Origin: Ptychodera flava | Taxonomy: Eukaryota; Hemichordata; Enteropneusta; Ptychoderidae | DNA: 64,000 nucleotides | Direction: 5' to 3' | Assembly (NCBI RefSeq): GCF_041260155.1 | Contig: NC_091933.1 | Span: 23,586,174-23,650,173, forward strand | In this document: piece after piece, positions 51,411 through 64,000 of the stretch | Position numbering within the stretch: the stretch's first letter is position 1 | Layout of the letters: every line of letters starts with the position of its first letter | Position numbers and translations under genes: made by a program | Notes under the pieces: model-generated | Told to the model about the DNA's origin: nothing | The model's database searches: none | What the model saw: only the letters and a program-made list of their open reading frames with translations

Positions 51411-51493
<83 letters not shown>

Positions 51494-51500
51494 TATATAA
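51411..51500. repeat. (TA)n microsatellite
   Basis: About 90 bp of alternating TA about 300 bp upstream of the amidase D start. Confidence 0.95.
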
Positions 51501-52956
51501 AACCAACCAAAATAAAGTTTATTGTTTTAATCTATAACACAGCCATTGCAAGTTAAGTGTAAGTTACACAGGCCAACCACTCTTCAAAGCAATATAGTGA
51601 AAACGCAGTGTAGCTATATTAAATGTACTTTCCTTTGACATTTCTATGGTCTCTGAATCTACACCTTTCAGTGATTCCAAAAGTCGGAAGTAGCCCTGAG
51701 TCTTTTAGAAGATCTTTTCAACAGATGATAAAAACTCGAGTAATTATTTCATTACTCGAGAAAAAACGACAATCTTTGTGATTATAAAAGCCTGTGACAG
51801 TACTGTTATTTACTTGTTTGATATTAAATGGAACTTCTTAAATTCTTTTTGTTTTATTTCACTTGTGCATTTTGGAATCGTTTTTGGTATTGCTGTTTGT
51901 TAATTCATGCTGGTATGGTTTTTGGATGTTAGCGACATGATGTATGGTGCAAGAAATTTATCCGAAATACATTGACTTGTGCCAATGTTATTTTACCAGA
52001 CACATTTGTAAACCAATTATCATAAGAAAGACTGGTAACTTTTATTCTCATTGTACTCTTTAACAACATCGAATGCTTCAGGCTTTTACCGAATAAATTC
52101 ATTTTTGTCCCTTGCCTCAAAGATGTTTTTCGAATCAAAATCTGTTCACTTAGAAGTCGTTTTGTTGTCTATGGAAGATCGTTGTCTTATCGGATATTTG
52201 CTTTACCTGCCTCGAGACTGTCAGCGCATTGGCAGTCATTTTATTGTTGTGTATACCCCTTTGTTAGGCGAGATTAACCTTGAAGTTTGAGTGCCTTTGT
52301 ACTGAAAGGAATGACTTCAAGGATCAAGGTGACGCCCTTCAGTCTTTTAACAGGTATTTTGTGGCTTGTGGGAGTGATTTAGCCTGCTGTAATACAGTAT
52401 CATAGTAAGCCGAGATCGTAGGCAGTAGATTGGGTTATTGTCTATGTGACTACTATAATCACCTCACTTCTTCAGGTGTTTGTGGAAAGTTTTACAGTGT
52501 ATGTAGGTCAGTCGTGCCTCATAAAGCCCCTCAAGCTTGATACGATTCACAAACATTTTCTTTGGCAAGAGTGGCATCTGAACTCTAACGACAAACAGTA
52601 ATTTGTAACACATACCTGTGAATTCTGTGGATCACTCCACTGCTGTACGTTTTACACAACGTATGAGTGACAGAAATCTAAAAACATCAGCAGCGTTCGG
52701 GAACCAGGTTTATTCTTTACTGCAAAGGCCAAAGGTCGCTGGGTTCACTCTTCGGATTAATGGAAGTCTGATTAGAGTGCAAGCGAGGTAAAGGGAGCTG
52801 GCGTTCAGCCGAACTGCGCCCGCTATCACATCATGTTGAAAGCCGTTGCTATTGATATCATTACGTATTTTGCATTATCAGTCGAAGCAAGCCATCGATT
52901 CATGTTGGTTTGGCTTTCGTATAAACTACTGTGCTTCGGTAACCTTGTTGATGAAT

Positions 52957-52958
<2 letters not shown>

Positions 52959-52998
<40 letters not shown>
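52959..52998. repeat. (ATT)n microsatellite
   Basis: About 13 trinucleotide units without interruption. Confidence 0.95.
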
Positions 52999-52999
<1 letters not shown>

Positions 53000-53399
53000 A
53001 AGTTTAGGGGCTATAAGTATTATATAGAAATCTAATAACAGTTCATTGAAGCTGTGGGAATTCTGAAAAAGAGGTGTTGTTTATTTTAAATAAAAAAAAA
53101 CTGTGCGCTACTGTTACTGCTTGTGATAAATAATGGTATATAAAATTAATTTGAGATACTAGTAGAAATTACTAGTAGAATTAATTTTAGCACATAAAAT
53201 TAATTTGAAGGCATAAACTTAATTAAATGAATGCATAATAAGTTAGTACTATACTATATAACACTTATTTGGGATGACCGCATGAAACAAATTGAAAATG
53301 CTTGATAAATTATTTCTGGTCTATATAAAATTAATTCTAACATACTAAAATTAATGGAAAACATAATTTTGACCAGAATGGCCCCGATTTACATAAAAT

Positions 53400-54000
53400 G
53401 AAATTTTAAATGCAAATAGGTTAATATGGAAACACAGGGCAGCAAAATGGATATCATATTTTGTCTTTCTAAGCCAAAATAACCCTTTGGTATAATATTC
53501 TGTGGATTGCTGGTTTTTTAGACTGGATATTTGGTCTTTCTTACCCAAAATATCACTTTGATATAACACATTCTGTTGATCACTGGATTTTAGGCGAAAT
53601 CTTTGAAAAACTGGTAATTTTTACTCCTGGATGGTTGCCATGGAAACATCTCACATTAAAATGAGTGTGATTTTTTTTTGGTGTGCTAACCAGAAAAAAA
53701 ACTTATGATCAATTTTTACATCAATTAATAGTTCTTTAATAGGAATTAGCGAAAAAGTAACATTTTCAATCCCAAAATAGTTACCATGGCAACTTGAAAC
53801 ATTAAATAAGTCTAGTTTTTGTGTTCTCTGACCCGAACTCCCCCACTAGATAATTTTCATATCAATCAAAGTAACTTTTCATTGGATATTAGAAAATCCG
53901 AAATTTTCAACCCCTAAAATGGTTACCATGGAAACATGGGGCAGTGAAATCGATATATATTTGGTCTTTTCGACCCAAAATACTCTTATGGTGAAATTTT
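53400..54000. repeat. Diverged tandem repeats carrying X-box-like palindromes
   Basis: Units share a TTTTGGTCTTTC.ACCCAAAAT-type block and the palindromic core GTTGCCATGGAAAC (53634), GTTACCATGGCAAC (53780) and GTTACCATGGAAAC (53922), with a weaker version at 53420. Spacing of the three good cores is 146 and 142 bp. The second core matches the consensus bound by RFX factors. Confidence 0.65.
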
Positions 54001-56120
54001 CAGGGAAATTTAAACTATTATTATTCATGTTATTATTTCTATATAATACTTATATTAATTATTATATTGTGAAGTGATTTCTTATCCGATTTTAACAATG
54101 TCGTCAGACTTTCAATTATCGATTACTTATTTAAATTTTCCAGTACCATACTGACAGCCAAAATGATGCTGTTCTCATTATCCTTTCATTTGTTGAATAT
54201 CTATTTCAGGCAAAGCCGACTGAAAATGAAACACACAGGGAGACAGTAATACAATACAACAGTAAACCAAGTAATCAAGAGAGTTTGTTTTACGTAAAAC
54301 TTCCGTCCGCGCTCACTATCGCAAGTTTATTATATAGCCAACAGTAAAAGTAGGCCTATCTCCATGGGATGACACCCTCTCTAGTTTGAAACACAATATT
54401 TTCAAGAAAAGAGGCAAAATTTGTTCTGTCCTTGAAACAGCCGCTAGGCACTGAAACAGAAACCAACGAACAGTACACGTGACCTTACGACGGAAGCAGC
54501 TAAAAACATCGTACAGATATAAAGATATAATCTGAATCTAGAAATTTATGAAAAATGTCTTCCAAAACCATGATGACTGAAAGCAATAAAACAAGATTTA
54601 AGATGATGATCCCAAACCAATGATTTTGCGTCCATTACATCCCAGAAACATCAATGAACGAAATCACTAGCTAACCCTTGACTATCAAATGCAAAGGGTA
54701 CTGAAACGGCTCCTTTACGGACTATGGCGACAAAGATCATTTTAAAAAAATGTTGACATTTTTAGGTTCTAACAAAGAATTTGAAAAACTACGATAATTT
54801 CAAGTTACTCGTAATTTTTAATTTGTCCGTACATGTATTGCAAATAACATTTTGTAGAATTCTCCAGATGTATTTCAATCTCAAAGAATATGTCAAATCT
54901 TGGAAAATGAAATATAAATTTGACTTTTTTCATTCTTACCACATCCTAAAAAGATCTACTGCAAATATGTTTTTTATAAAATAATTTTTCTATCTTAACA
55001 TAACTTTCAAACAATCGCACATTGAGGTAAAGAAGTTTAACGATCTCTGAAATTGACATCAATGATTATTTTTGCATTTTTAAAACACTTTCATTTCAGT
55101 GAAAAATCATCCTGGGCTTCCTTTAAGTTTCTTTTGTAAGCTTCCTAAAACCGAAATGAACATTCGCAACACAAAAACGTTTGCTAGTTGTATGGTTTGA
55201 AACTAGCATATGGTTGTTTCAGTAATCAGTTTTTAAGAAGCATTTATAACTAAGCATCTCGACACAAGCATTTTACTTTTTTGAGATACAGATATTTTAC
55301 TTGTAATATTATTGAAAGTTTACAAAGCTTGTCTCAAAGATGTAAGATTACAATTTTGTTCTCAGAGACTCTTCATCCTTTTACCACAGTGTGTCGTCGC
55401 CTTACCTCACCATCTTACTACCTTTCCCTTAGCCACTTCATACTTATTGTAAATTTTGACTTGTTGCAAGGTCACTTGGGTTACCAGTATTTTGAGAAGA
55501 TCTCAATAAATCAGTGTAACTCATAAGACGATTATGTAGATATATTCAATGACAAAAGGTACACTTTTGGTTTATTGGTATTTTGATTTAATTCGTTGAG
55601 TATCCATTCGTTTGGTCTGAAATCTGCAGCCAGCAGCACACTTACTGTGGAAGCACTCAACATTAACTTGACAGTAAGGAACAAAGACTTATACTTTGCT
55701 TTCACTGAATTCATTGAGCTTCCACTAAATATTGACACCAATTGGCAGATCCTTATTACCAAGAATAACTTGCACTACATCAAGATGTTTTAAGCAAAAT
55801 AATCATTTGCGTGTAATTGTGCATACTTCCTTGTTGTTGTCTTTACAGACTCGGTACTGTGCGTATGGCTTTATATAATGTTCCTTTGTGAGTCCAAATC
55901 AGATAGATACAGGACTCAAATGAGAGTCCTCTCCGATGCTTGCTTGATTGTTGGAGAGGGATTTGGAATAAAGTCCATAAGGCCAAATAAAAAAAATGTA
56001 TGATTTCGGTAATCCGACCTACCCTACAAAACCCCACCGAACCTAGGCGTTTTTTTCACATTAAAAACTTCGAACAGGCCTTCTACGTCCTATCATCTAG
56101 TACGAATCTGTTTAATCGGT

Positions 56121-59100
56121 TCATTCAATTTGATCTCGCAATTTTTCGTACGCATAGGCTACTTTGAGCAACGTTGACTCGTCAAACTTCCTTCCAACCA
56201 TCATCATGCCTACAGGTAGTCCATCAGAAAAACCAGTATTAATGGTTAGGGCTGGGTGGCCAGTCACGTTGTATGGAGCGGTGTTCGTAATCGTGTTTAG
56301 CCCAGTTTCAAAGATATCTGTAAAAGAAAATGGATTTCGTGTTCTTCGATTTATAGTTGACTTAGAGAAGGAACCAGTGAAAGGTCTCTTGATAAAAGCT
56401 GTACATGGTTATCTTTCAAATAAAACAAAGGATGTACGCAAATACTCTTAGATCTCTGACAGTCTTTTGAAACTTTTAATAATTGCTATAAAAGAGCAAT
56501 TCTGAATTTGCTTTCTGTTACCACAGCAAAGCACTATACATACTATACATGCTTTTCTATCAGTCAAAGACCTTTTAATTCCTTACTATAAAGGATCCGA
56601 ACGACTAAAAACATTGCCTTTGAGGGTCGTGGGGCACTGAAAGGGAAATTGTTAGCGTTGATATTTGGGTTTTTTGCACATACGTATGTGCCTGCTATGT
56701 GAAATTACTCGGTGTGTCGAATGAAAGGAAAATTAAATCAAACTGAAAAGTTTCTATTTGACTGACTGTACATCATTTCGTATAATTTAGAACCCCCTGA
56801 AGGTCAGACGTAAAACTAACAAGTACGGAGAACTACTGAGATTCGTCATGCTGAGCAATGAAAGAAAAATCAGACAAGGCATCATAAAAACTATAACATT
56901 AATTTTACTCCGAATCCATCCTCATATGGGAAAAGTAAGTGCAATGTTCTAGCTAAATTTTACTTCAGTTATAATTTATCTAATACTTCAACTACCTGGA
57001 ATTGTTATATCCTGAGTTGGCAACTTTGGAGCTTTGAATGGAATTGTTGGCATTACCAACACATCATAATCTTCAAAGGTCTTGTCAAAAGCTTTTGTCA
57101 AATCCAGAGAAATGTTCTGGGCTTTGGCGTAGAAATAGCCACCGTATTCCTGTTTCAAATAATCTCCAAACAGCAAGATCGCCTATTCAGCGAAGAAAAC
57201 AGAGTGAATGTTGTAAGATCGTTAACCATTACGTATGCATAGGATAAATTATATCATTCAATAATGCGGTTTCGTGCTCAGATTTCGTGAACCACACGAT
57301 TCACATTAGAACTTTAACGCTTATTTGTAGCGAGAAAAGTCACTTATTGTTCTTTGATCACGTATGTAATCTTTAAACCGAACAGGTTGGACATCGATAA
57401 TCACACTAAAAAACATTGCGCTTCAAATGGCCACTTAATTATGTCGTGAAAGGTATTTCACAAACGGAAGGGTAAGACTCTGTTGCCCATAAATCAATGT
57501 AGCCACTGCAGTTTCAAGACATTTGCTAGGTTAAAAATTTCAAGATTTGCTGTTTTTCTTGATATAACAACTTGATTAATGTTGGTGCGACTTAATTTTG
57601 CCAGTAAAGCTACAACTGGTTTTTATCGTTCACAAAGCCGTTGTCTGTGATGGATTAATTGCATGACTCGGTAAGCTAGCAAGCACTCATACCTTCAAAA
57701 TATGCGACATGTCATTGATTCTTGTTCGATATCCTCTGTGCAGTGCATTGACCGTGCTAGATGGATAAAAACCTCGATACTGGGAACCAGCACCTAACAG
57801 AAAATGATACAGATGGGAAGAAAAAACAATGACAGGGTTCAAAACTCACTATACATTCTACTAATAAGGTAATATGTGACTTTAGTCTAATGCTGTTAAA
57901 ATAATTTCGTTCATATTACCTTTCGTGACCTAAACGAAAATTCTTTGCAATTTTTTAAAGTAAGGTGCCACATTTTTAGAGTCTGAAAAGTCTGACATCC
58001 AATTACATCAGCCTTTATAGAATTTTTAAAAATAAGTCTGTAATGTGTGAAAGATAGATCGTCCGGAACTGATAAGTGTTGTCTTAATATAAATATCATG
58101 ACGGCCTGCCAAGGGACTTTTACAACTCACCACAACCTTTCATCATCATATCAGCACCGCCTTCGAACGCAATCGCTGCAAACAGGGCATTTCCTGGAAT
58201 ATAGACACAGGTCAAGGAACTGTTGAAAACTTCTGTGAATGGTTTACGTGAGTCCGGTGAAAACTACAAGCACAAACTGATATACATTTTTCCGACGGCG
58301 CACCCGTTTGACCCCTGGTCGAAATCTGAAGGTAGCAAATACCTAACCGACGTTTCCTCTCACGTATATAGTAGAGTAGTACATTTTCCTGGTGACCAAT
58401 GGGCAAAGTCCGATGCGAGAATACGTACACGGGCTTCGGTCCGCCGGAGGGTCGGTTCAAAGCCGCTTTATATCTTATATTTTTACCGTTTTAAAGTATA
58501 TATTTCAAAGAATTATTTATATATACAATGGTTGATACAATGAAATTTACTCAGGTAAATCTAGTTTTCTCACTAGCTTCTTTGTGTGACTGTCGATAAG
58601 ATAGTTGAATAGAATGGAAACGGTTGCATGCTTGCTTGTATTATAGGTTTGACATGGCACAAGAAGTGCGGCCCTATATATAAACCTTATGGCACACAAA
58701 CGACTAGAAACATATCAATTATTTAAATAAAATGTTAAGTGAAATCTTTGAACCGTAAAATCAGAATAAATGTTATAAGGTAATGTATAATTACTAAAAT
58801 TTACAATAATTGTTGCTTCATAAAAAGTTGATTGAGATTCGATAGAGCATATTTACCAAGAGTGTGTTCCGGAATAGAAATTTCATCAACTTCAGCGCCG
58901 ACGGTAGTCATCTGTAATGCCGCATTCTTCACCATGCGGTCGACATCTTCTTCCGAGTTTTGCTGACCGAAACCTTCTTTTACTATGCCTACCCTAATGC
59001 CTGGTAATTTAGTCTCTAGCTACACATAGACGAAGAATGGTACACATAAAAGATTTAAAAATATAGAAGCGAATATATCTCTCTTGAGTAGCTACCACGT

Positions 59101-62100
59101 GTTATTTAATCTACATTAGATTGCAGCTAGAGTTTTATGTCGGAAGCGAGATGGTACATTTAGGGAAATGTTTGTTATAATCAAAACATCGTAATCTACT
59201 GTGCATGACATCAAACTCACTGAGTCTCCAGATTTCATATCTGAAAAAAAAAACAGGTCGTTATTATGTCGAATAGCTAACCACTAGCTTTCGATCATTT
59301 TACTGTAAGTTTTGTTTTTGTCCCGATTGCATGATTAAAAAAATCCGAATTTTTCAAGAAATCCATCGCATAAAATTGCGTCATTCATGACATCAACACT
59401 ACTATGATCAAATCATTATACTGACACGCGTTTTAGCAAAACATCTATTTTAAAGTAATGTAAGAAAGAAAAAATATTACAGCTTACCGCCGCTGTGTAT
59501 TCATGCACTTCAAACTTTTCCGGCTGCCTTGGATCAAGACCATTGTCGTATCCAGCAATCACCTGTGTGGGAAAATAGTTTACCGATTTCAGCAATCAGG
59601 GTTATATTTTACAACTGGCTAAATCAATGTTTATTAAACACTTTCCATCACGAAGGGTGTTTGATTTGCATGGGATACGAGGTAACATTACAGTCTCCAG
59701 GGGCAACATTCAGAGAGGCACAGCACACAACAACTTGAAGTAATTTATTGTCAAAGTGTTTCCCGCTGAAGTCTTTACCAAAATACCGTCTCCCTGATCA
59801 CTTTTGGTGTTTTATGAATTTCAATTTGGCAAATTTTCCGGCAAGTTCATCGTATCGCTCATAAAATTAGTGACCCACACCAGAAAACAAGCGCAAACAT
59901 TCCATGACCCTTGAAATATGCTTCAGAAAGCGACGTTAACCAACAAAAGCGCTTGACCTTTGTATTTTTTTCTTCTTGACAGTAACATCACACAAACCAA
60001 CCTCTAGCATTAAAGCTGCGTCGTAGACGTTCTTCGTAATAGGTCCTGTGTGATCAAGGGTGAGTTCAATGGGGAGGATTCCAGTGTACGGTACCAACCC
60101 AAAGGTTGGTTTCAAAGCGACCACACCACACCATGTAGATGGTTCTCGCACAGAACCACCTTGATCACCTCCGATGGCCATGTCAACATCACCACTGGCG
60201 ATCTGTACAAGGACAATGTTACATTGTTTGGAAAAATAATTCAGTCACCCAAACTTTGCATTTCACTGGCCGCTTTTGCTGTGGCACACAGCGTGAAACA
60301 GAAAAGGACCATTACACGTATTGTTCACAGGTCAAAATTTACTTCAAATGAAATACTAATTTGAGGATTGTTATTTTCATAGCAAAATACTCCAATAAAT
60401 TCCTAGGAACATAATGTGTGCAACAAATTTTCTTTCCATGGATCATGTTCTCAGAGGACGTCTCCCACTCGAAATAAAACGCAGTTAACCTACAGACATG
60501 GCTGCAATCAAAGGAGCCCGCAATTCATGCGCACGTCTCAATTAAAGCGTCTTCCTCTGAGCTGGCTTTCATTTCTCTGCCTGTTTAGGGTATGAAATAT
60601 TGCCCATCTTAAAATAAAACAATAATGACTGGTCGAAATACGATCTGTTGGTAACATTCCTCCCATAGGAATTTCGTTTTCACGCCAAAACAAACAAACA
60701 AATGCGGACGCATAAACATTTCGAGTCTTTTTTTTCAACGACTTTGATGGCAATTGTCATATTCTAAAAGCACTAGACAGCGAAACACTTGATCTGGAGA
60801 ATGTAAACTTTTATAGCTTTCTCGGAAAAAACAACATTTTCTTTGTATTCCCGTTTTTTTCTTCGTTTCAAGATTTCTACACCTACCAAGGCACTACTGC
60901 CACTGCTAGATCCACCAGCACTGTGATCTGTCTTATATGGATTTCTGATGGCGCCCTTCACACATGTGAAGCTATTTCCTGAGAAACACAGGTCTTCGGC
61001 ACTTGTTTTACCAATTATATGGCCACCTATAGAAAACAAGTGATATTTAAAATTGGTTTGGTAATTGGTTTCTTAATTCGTGTTAGAAGATGCAAGTGCA
61101 TGGCCCCAGGGCTACACTTATTACCGCCAGGTTACAATCACAATCGCTTGATTTTAGGTATATGGCGAAGGCCCCTGCAACCAGAAACAGGGCTAATAGG
61201 AGTCTTTACCGAATTCATTACCACAAGCGACTGTCGTTACAATGGGTGATTACATAGTTTATCCTCCAGGAGCATGTGAAAATTGCACAAACAAAAATTA
61301 TGTGACTTTGACTCGGTCATTTTAACTTGGGAAGGCATTTCCTCGGCATGTTTGTGCATTCCTTGGAAACTGAAGATCCACCTACCTGCATCCAGAATTC
61401 TTGTAACGATAGTAGCGTCAAATTCTGGTACATAACCCTCTAAGATATAACTTCCATTCATCATAGGAACACCAGCCACTGGGATATTGTCCTTGATGGC
61501 TATGGTCTTGCCTGCTAATTTGCCTGTATCTGCACCCTTTATGTCACATCTCCAATACCTGAAATCCGATGACCTATGACATACTAACAAAGGTTTTGCG
61601 ACAACTAGAACTGAAAATAAGGAATACCTTGTGACGGATAAAATCCATAATTAATGCGTTATGTCAACTCCTGACCTGAAATCTGTCCTGGTATATCTAC
61701 TCGTTGTTATGGAATGACTGCATTACATATTTCACACACAAACAGATATCTTTACCAGGCATTGAGTTTGTTTTCTTCAGGTCTTGGTCTGTAACCAGGT
61801 GTTCGTGGATACTTGACGGGAGGTAGCGGTTCAGGCAGGCTATCTACGACGTCAAAAGCCTTGCATGAAGATGCCATGAAGTCTGTCACAACGGGAAATA
61901 TTCTAGTGAGTATATTCAGTAAATAAATTTATTTTAAGATCTAGCAATCCATAAAGAATTAGTGAGAGGAACTCAATTTCCAAATTAACGCTTTGCGACA
62001 ATTGTGGCCATGAAAGGATATGCCAGTATTTTTTATTCATTACAAGTCCTGATGGTATACTTGCATTGAGCACTGTCTCCCAGTCTGTGGATTGCAATCG

Positions 62101-62980
62101 AAACTTGATTTACAACATCATTCAATCAACATTTCAGTTGTGCGTCTTTTTCAATCATCTTGGGACTGACTGGATATATTTTTTTCGAAGTATCTATATC
62201 AAAACTTTTACCCCGGTATTGAAGTAATTCGTCTGCGGTGGCATCCATATTGAACTTATCCGCGATTTTCATCAGCTTACTGACAGTTGGAACACGTACG
62301 GCTGGAGCTTTGTAAATATCTGAAAGTTGAGTAAAATGACTTTTAGGCCTATTCAGTTTGGGCAGACGATTCCACCCACGAGCTGTCGATTCATAACCTT
62401 TGGGTTGAGGTGAAAGGCAACGATAATTTAAGTTTTTAATGAGAGAAATACAGACTTATAGGCTAGGGATATGGTTCCCTGATAGCTATATCTGTAATGT
62501 GACCTTGAGCGAAGGTATATCTTTTCAGGGTTTTATCCCCTGCCTATTACTTGGTGTGCAAAAAAGATTAATAGAGTGGCACGAGTCTGTAACGACCAAT
62601 GAAAAGCCCCTCAAAATTGGCACAAGGTTATTTTAACCTTTGACGGGCGAACGAGAAAATATGGTAATCCTACTTGTACATCCCCCGAATATCAAAGGGT
62701 CATGAGCCGACATCTGTAGGCCTACATGTACTCTGATGGATACGTATGCACGGTTCCTCTATCCTCTATAGATTGAATGTGGTATGTACGACGTAATCAG
62801 TACCAATTACGTGTTACTACTAACATAGGCTTAAATAATAATATTAATATGGTACATACCGTCTGTAGCCGATGTCTCACCTTGTTGACCCACATTCGAG
62901 GGCGTACTGCAGCACCTGGCATATATTGGTGTTATTGACATCTGCAGGCTTGTACGGCCTTGTTGTAAAAGTCGTATCAT
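56121..62980 (-). CDS. Amidase copy E, intact, with mitochondrial-type presequence
   Basis: Exons 5' to 3': 62860-62980, 62212-62319, 61756-61882, 61386-61558, 60887-61026, 60002-60202, 59488-59562, 58857-59019, 58131-58193, 57693-57793, 56996-57182, 56121-56317; every border is GT..AG and the phases add up to 551 aa. The triad is K141 (KDN), S216 ([10 protein letters not shown]) and S240 (GDQGGSV); Lys-to-Ser spacing 75 and Ser-to-Ser spacing 24 match the amidase-signature fold. The region before the core ([17 protein letters not shown], then [14 protein letters not shown]) and the ending ([20 protein letters not shown]) follow bacterial nitrile-hydratase-associated amidases. The first exon, [20 protein letters not shown] then ARCCSTPS, has no acidic residue in its first 34 positions and resembles the leader of D, so mitochondrial import is predicted. 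Substrate unknown. Confidence 0.93.

Positions 62981-64000
<1,020 letters not shown>

Larger units (their letters stand above)
51113..56120. other. Intergenic region between amidases D and E
   Basis: Contains a (TA)n run at 51411-51500, an (ATT)n run at 52959-52998, and diverged tandem repeats with X-box-like palindromes at 53400-54000. No coding segment is supported on either strand. It is the longest gene-free stretch of the window. Confidence 0.55.

Noticed and set aside
51280-51510. Ile/Tyr repeat proteins over the TA microsatellites (also near 9.1 and 63.7 kb)
   Set aside because: They are translations of simple repeats.
56121-62980. Amidase genes as glutamyl-tRNA amidotransferase subunit A (GatA/QRSL1)
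   Set aside because: The N-terminal [14 protein letters not shown] block, GDQGGSI and GLDPRQP fit nitrile-hydratase-associated amidases; the mitochondrial-type leader alone does not imply GatA.
56121-62980. Amidase genes as fatty-acid amide hydrolase (FAAH)
   Set aside because: No N-terminal membrane helix, and the core motifs differ; the identical triad numbering in copy D (142/217/241) is coincidence of length.

Overview
This is eukaryotic DNA from an animal. Coding sequence is cut into short exons with GT..AG introns. It is AT-rich and full of small DNA transposons, foldbacks, TA microsatellites, a 3' LINE fragment and a Penelope-type GIY-YIG fragment. Nothing fixes the species. The repeat types and the gene set suggest a marine invertebrate, perhaps a deuterostome such as a hemichordate (low confidence).

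Two gene families fill the window. On the minus strand lies a tandem array of five amidase-signature genes, called A to E from left to right. They resemble the bacterial nitrile-hydratase-associated amidases (the Rhodococcus RhAmidase/AmdA type) rather than GatA or FAAH. E (56121-62980, 551 aa) and D (40613-51112, 552 aa) are intact 12-exon genes. Each starts with an Arg/Ser-rich, presequence-like first exon that suggests mitochondrial import. B (18806-27284) and C (30037-36879) have the same 12 exons but a short 14-16 aa first exon, and each carries one single-base frameshift. A (9536-12035) keeps only exons 8-12 and is a pseudogene.

On the plus strand are two copies of a two-exon gene (2223-5603 and 13691-15863). 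Each encodes a secreted protein with a signal peptide, a short four-Cys segment, a coiled coil and a C-terminal eight-Cys PAN/apple-like domain. An extra decayed copy of its second exon sits in intron 1 of the first gene. A third, exon-less relic lies between amidases B and C.

The layout is explained by a tandem segmental duplication whose repeat unit is [PAN gene + 3' part of an amidase]. Unit 1 spans roughly 80-12350 and unit 2 roughly 12350-23400. The junction falls inside amidase intron 7, which is why copy A is cut off there. Later insertions in one unit but not the other (a 291-bp MITE, a 1.37-kb TTA-flanked element, a 147-bp tandem-repeat element, a 1.97-kb hAT-like element) can be read against the paralogous empty sites. 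The right edge enters a Penelope-like element. No RNA genes or CRISPR arrays were seen.
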